Shown piece after piece: positions 43,001-44,243 of a stretch of 44,243 bases of DNA; position 1 is the stretch's first letter, and each line of letters starts with the position of its first letter. The translations under genes and the position numbers were made by a program. The DNA is taken from contig JAEWQH010000046.1 of assembly GCA_023399275.1 (NCBI GenBank), positions 1 to 44,243 of the forward strand, in the 5' to 3' direction. Origin of the DNA: Bacillota bacterium. Lineage in GTDB: Bacteria; Bacillota; Clostridia; Christensenellales; CAG-138. Under the pieces are notes generated by a model. That model was not told where the DNA came from and did not search any database. It saw nothing but the letters and a program-made list of their open reading frames with translations.

Positions 43001-43765
43001 ACAAACTGCGAATACGAATCCGCCCGCGCGGTGGAGCGCGCCGGCGCAAAGGCGGAGGTGCTCGTACTGCAGACGGCTTCCGCGGCAGCGATCCGCGCGT
43101 CGCTGGACGCGTTTGCGGCGCGGCTGGATCAGGCGCAGGCGCTGTTTTTGCCCGGCGGGTTTTCCAACGGGGACGAACCGGACGGCTCCGGCAAATTCAT
43201 TGCCTCGTTTTTGCGAAATTCTGTCGCAGCCGATGCATTGATGCGGCTGATCGACGCAAGAGACGGGCTTGTGCTCGGCATTTGCAACGGCTTCCAGGCG
43301 CTGATCAAACTCGGGCTCGTTCCGTACGGGCGCATCATGGAGCCGGCGCGGGATATGCCGACGCTCACGTTCAACCGGATCGGGCGGCATCAGTCCCGCC
43401 TGGTGCGTGCGCGCGTTTGCTCCGACCGATCGCCCTGGCTGATGCTCGCAGGCGCAGGCAATATCTACACGATGCCTGTTTCGCACGGAGAAGGCCGGTT
43501 TCTCTGCCCGCCGGAACGCTTTCAGGCGCTTCTCCGGGGCGGACAGATCGCCGCGCAGTACGTGGACGATCTTGGGAACCCCTCGATGGACGTACGCTTC
43601 AACCCAAGTGGATCGGCGGACGCAGTGGAGGGAATCACATCACCTGACGGGAGAATTTTAGGGAAAATGGGGCACGGTGAGCGCGTTGGAGCGGAACTCT
43701 ACCGAAATGTACCCGGAGATTATGACATGCGGCTGTTTGAGTCGGCGGTGCTGTATTTTTCGTAG
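40073..43765 (+). CDS. purL: PurL, single-chain FGAM synthase with fused glutaminase domain
   Basis: This makes FGAM from FGAR, ATP and glutamine. The 1230-residue protein combines the synthetase (TYWSDHCRHTTF, then FKNETHNHPTEIEPFGGAAT in the first AIRS-like half, and GGKDSMSGSF in the second) with a C-terminal class I glutaminase (PVFPGTNCEYESARA, LFLPGGFSNGDEPDGSG, and GICNGFQ with the nucleophile Cys about residue 1071). The single-chain layout without separate purQ and purS is the Clostridial long type. I set the ATG at 40073 because the sequence before it is the purD end in another frame. It is the last gene of the operon and is followed by a terminator-like stem. Confidence 0.95.
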   Translation: MVERIYVEKRPAFAQEAAAVLADIRGVLGVSGVSSLRLLNRYDVEGIEAALVAACRFTVFAEPQTDVTHDEIPQGADAVFAVEYLPGQYDQRADACAQCIALLSQKEAPLVRTARVYLLCGAIQPEELAAIKRYIINPVESREASLETPETLALRADPPARIPVLNGFCGMDESALCGLIARYGLAMDTDDLLCCRDYFRRQRRDPTLTELKLLDTYWSDHCRHTTFLTVLDEVESFDPRAQKTYETYRMLRRALGITKPVTLMDMATIGAKWLRRQGRLQRLDDSAEINACTVKTRIDVDGAQQDWLVLFKNETHNHPTEIEPFGGAATCIGGAIRDPLSGRAFVYQAMRLTGAADPRRPYGETLPGKLPQRKIVATAAAGYSSYGNQIGLATGLVDEIYHEGFLAKRMEIGAVVGAAPAANVRRETPAAGDVVLLLGGRTGRDGCGGATGSSKAHSSESLSSCGAEVQKGNAPEERKLQRLFRNLEATRFIKRCNDFGAGGVSVAIGELADGVAVDLDRVPVKYDGLDGTELAISESQERMAVVVAPEDADRLIALAGAENLQATAVARITNEPRLTMDWRGEQIVDIERSFIDSNGAQKHACARIEAPKERHPAVRGSFCEEYRRLVSDLNICSKRGLSERFDATVGAYTVLMPLGGARQLTPAQAMAAKLPLVCGETDACTLMAWGYDPLLAEASPYAGGYAAVVSSLCKLAASGAPPDERYLSLQEYFGKPGKDASRWGKPAAALLGALQAQLDLGVAAIGGKDSMSGSFESLDVPPTLVSFALAVGRAGTVCSPEFKRPGVCAVLLAPEYRADGLPEAASLGALLTQVYTCIASNRVRAVYAVGAGGVAEAVFKMCLGNGLGFRFCDELTQEVIFAPRLGAFVAELEGGESAGIPLGETLGERALLWQGKTLSLDALEADYEGALESVFPTQTDPAPAPADILPMRAEARAKPRMPAHGKPRVLIPVFPGTNCEYESARAVERAGAKAEVLVLQTASAAAIRASLDAFAARLDQAQALFLPGGFSNGDEPDGSGKFIASFLRNSVAADALMRLIDARDGLVLGICNGFQALIKLGLVPYGRIMEPARDMPTLTFNRIGRHQSRLVRARVCSDRSPWLMLAGAGNIYTMPVSHGEGRFLCPPERFQALLRGGQIAAQYVDDLGNPSMDVRFNPSGSADAVEGITSPDGRILGKMGHGERVGAELYRNVPGDYDMRLFESAVLYFS

Positions 43766-43784
43766 AGGCGGATCGAACGGCTTG

Positions 43785-43845
43785 GTTGCAAGTGGCGCCG
43801 GCGGATGAGACACGCGTGTGTTCTTCGACGGCGCCGCAACGTTTT
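43785..43845 (+). terminator. Terminator-like stem after purL
   Basis: GTTGC-AAGT-GGCGCCG (43785-43800) can pair with CGGCGCC-GCAAC (43829-43840), leaving AAGT bulged, over a 28-nt loop that itself contains a 10-bp palindrome. GTTTT follows. It lies between the purine operon and the first CRISPR repeat. Confidence 0.55.
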
Positions 43846-43848
43846 GGC

Positions 43849-44243
43849 GCATTTATCCACGCCCTCCGCGGGGAGGGCGACCGCATCACCGGGCTCGGAT
43901 CAAAACCAAAATACGATTTCAATCCACGCCCTCCGCGGGGAGGGCGACGCCAAAACGATAAAAAACCCCCGCTCCAACTAAGATTTCAATCCACGCCCTC
44001 CGCGGGGAGGGCGACGCAAATGCGCAGCGCCATGAGCGCGACGTGCAATATTTCAATCCACGCCCTCCGCGGGGAGGGCAACGGCGGATGCTCTTCGCGC
44101 GAAAGCGGGCACAAGAATTTCAATCCACGCCCTCCGCGGGGAGGGCAACGTTGACGAACAGCGCCCAACTCGACACCCATAACCAATTTCAATCCACGCC
44201 CTCCGCGGGGAGGGCAACTATAAATGCCGAGCACACGCAAGAC
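43849..44243 (-). CRISPR. Type I-C-like CRISPR array, leader-distal end, continues past the window
   Basis: Six repeats of 33 nt are seen: 43849-43881 (degenerate), 43916-43948, 43983-44015, 44050-44082, 44117-44149 and 44186-44218. Spacers are 34, 34, 34, 34 and 36 nt plus a partial sixth. Read on the minus strand the repeat starts GTCGCCC or GTTGCCC, has a palindromic CCTCCCCGCGGAGG core and ends GTGGATTGAAAT, the pattern of subtype I-C. The leftmost copy has lost the conserved GATTGAAAT end, the usual sign of the leader-distal terminus, so the leader and any cas genes should lie to the right. The three leader-distal copies carry GTCGC and the other three GTTGC. No cas gene is in the window. 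Confidence 0.95.

Noticed and set aside
43766..44243. A coding frame across the CRISPR region
   Set aside because: The open frames there simply translate the 33-nt repeats and spacers; the repetitive products (HALRGEG and similar) are artefacts.

Overview
The window looks like a chromosomal segment of a GC-rich member of the Clostridia (Firmicutes). The signs are strong AGGAGG-type ribosome sites, promoters of the TTGACA / 17 bp / TATAAT kind, TTG and GTG starts, an Lsa-type ABC-F protein, VanZ and MarR proteins, a single-chain PurL, and lipoproteins with long Thr-Pro-Glu linkers typical of gut Clostridia. I cannot name a genus from the sequence alone. Genes are dense and most are housekeeping or cell-envelope genes. 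No transposase, phage gene, rRNA or tRNA was seen.

Layout. 1-2189 (minus): an RNA-modification pair, a SAM methyltransferase followed by a protein with two fused pseudouridine synthase domains. 2444-7988 (plus): a class B penicillin-binding lipoprotein, MurG, and a HEAT-repeat methyltransferase. 8003-9583 (minus): a polysaccharide ABC exporter (Wzm/Wzt or TagG/TagH type). 9753-12302 (minus): an MgtA-type P-ATPase. 12611-15826 (plus): a cohesin-like anchored protein and two DUF3048 lipoproteins in tandem. 15967-17340 (minus): a repetitive, probably beta-helical lipoprotein. 17545-18318: a NagD-type HAD phosphatase. 18352-20055: an ABC-F gene behind a long leader with its own promoter and a three-codon upstream reading frame. 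20045-20779 (minus): VanZ family. 20992-22719: DUF2804 and a second HAD protein. 22797-26903 (minus): an operon of a leucine-rich-repeat secreted protein, a polytopic membrane protein and a UbiA-type decaprenyl-phosphate phosphoribosyltransferase homologue. 27100-27352 (plus): a structured non-coding transcript candidate ending in a strong terminator. 27371-31515 (minus): MarR regulator and a heterodimeric ABC exporter.

31754-43765 (plus) is one long purine operon: a GntR/UTRA regulator, then purE, purC, purF, purM, purN, a PurO-type IMP cyclohydrolase, a stand-alone AICAR transformylase, purD and a fused purL. The genes overlap or nearly touch. A terminator-like stem follows purL. Next comes the leader-distal end of a type I-C-like CRISPR array (43849 to the window edge), read on the minus strand; its cas genes and leader would lie to the right.

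The most interesting items are the ABC-F leader with its minimal uORF, the orphan structured RNA at 27100-27352, the GntR operator that appears to govern de novo purine synthesis, the tandem pseudouridine synthase fusion, and the LRR / membrane protein / DPPR-synthase operon. I did not find a clearly new multi-gene defence or mobile system.
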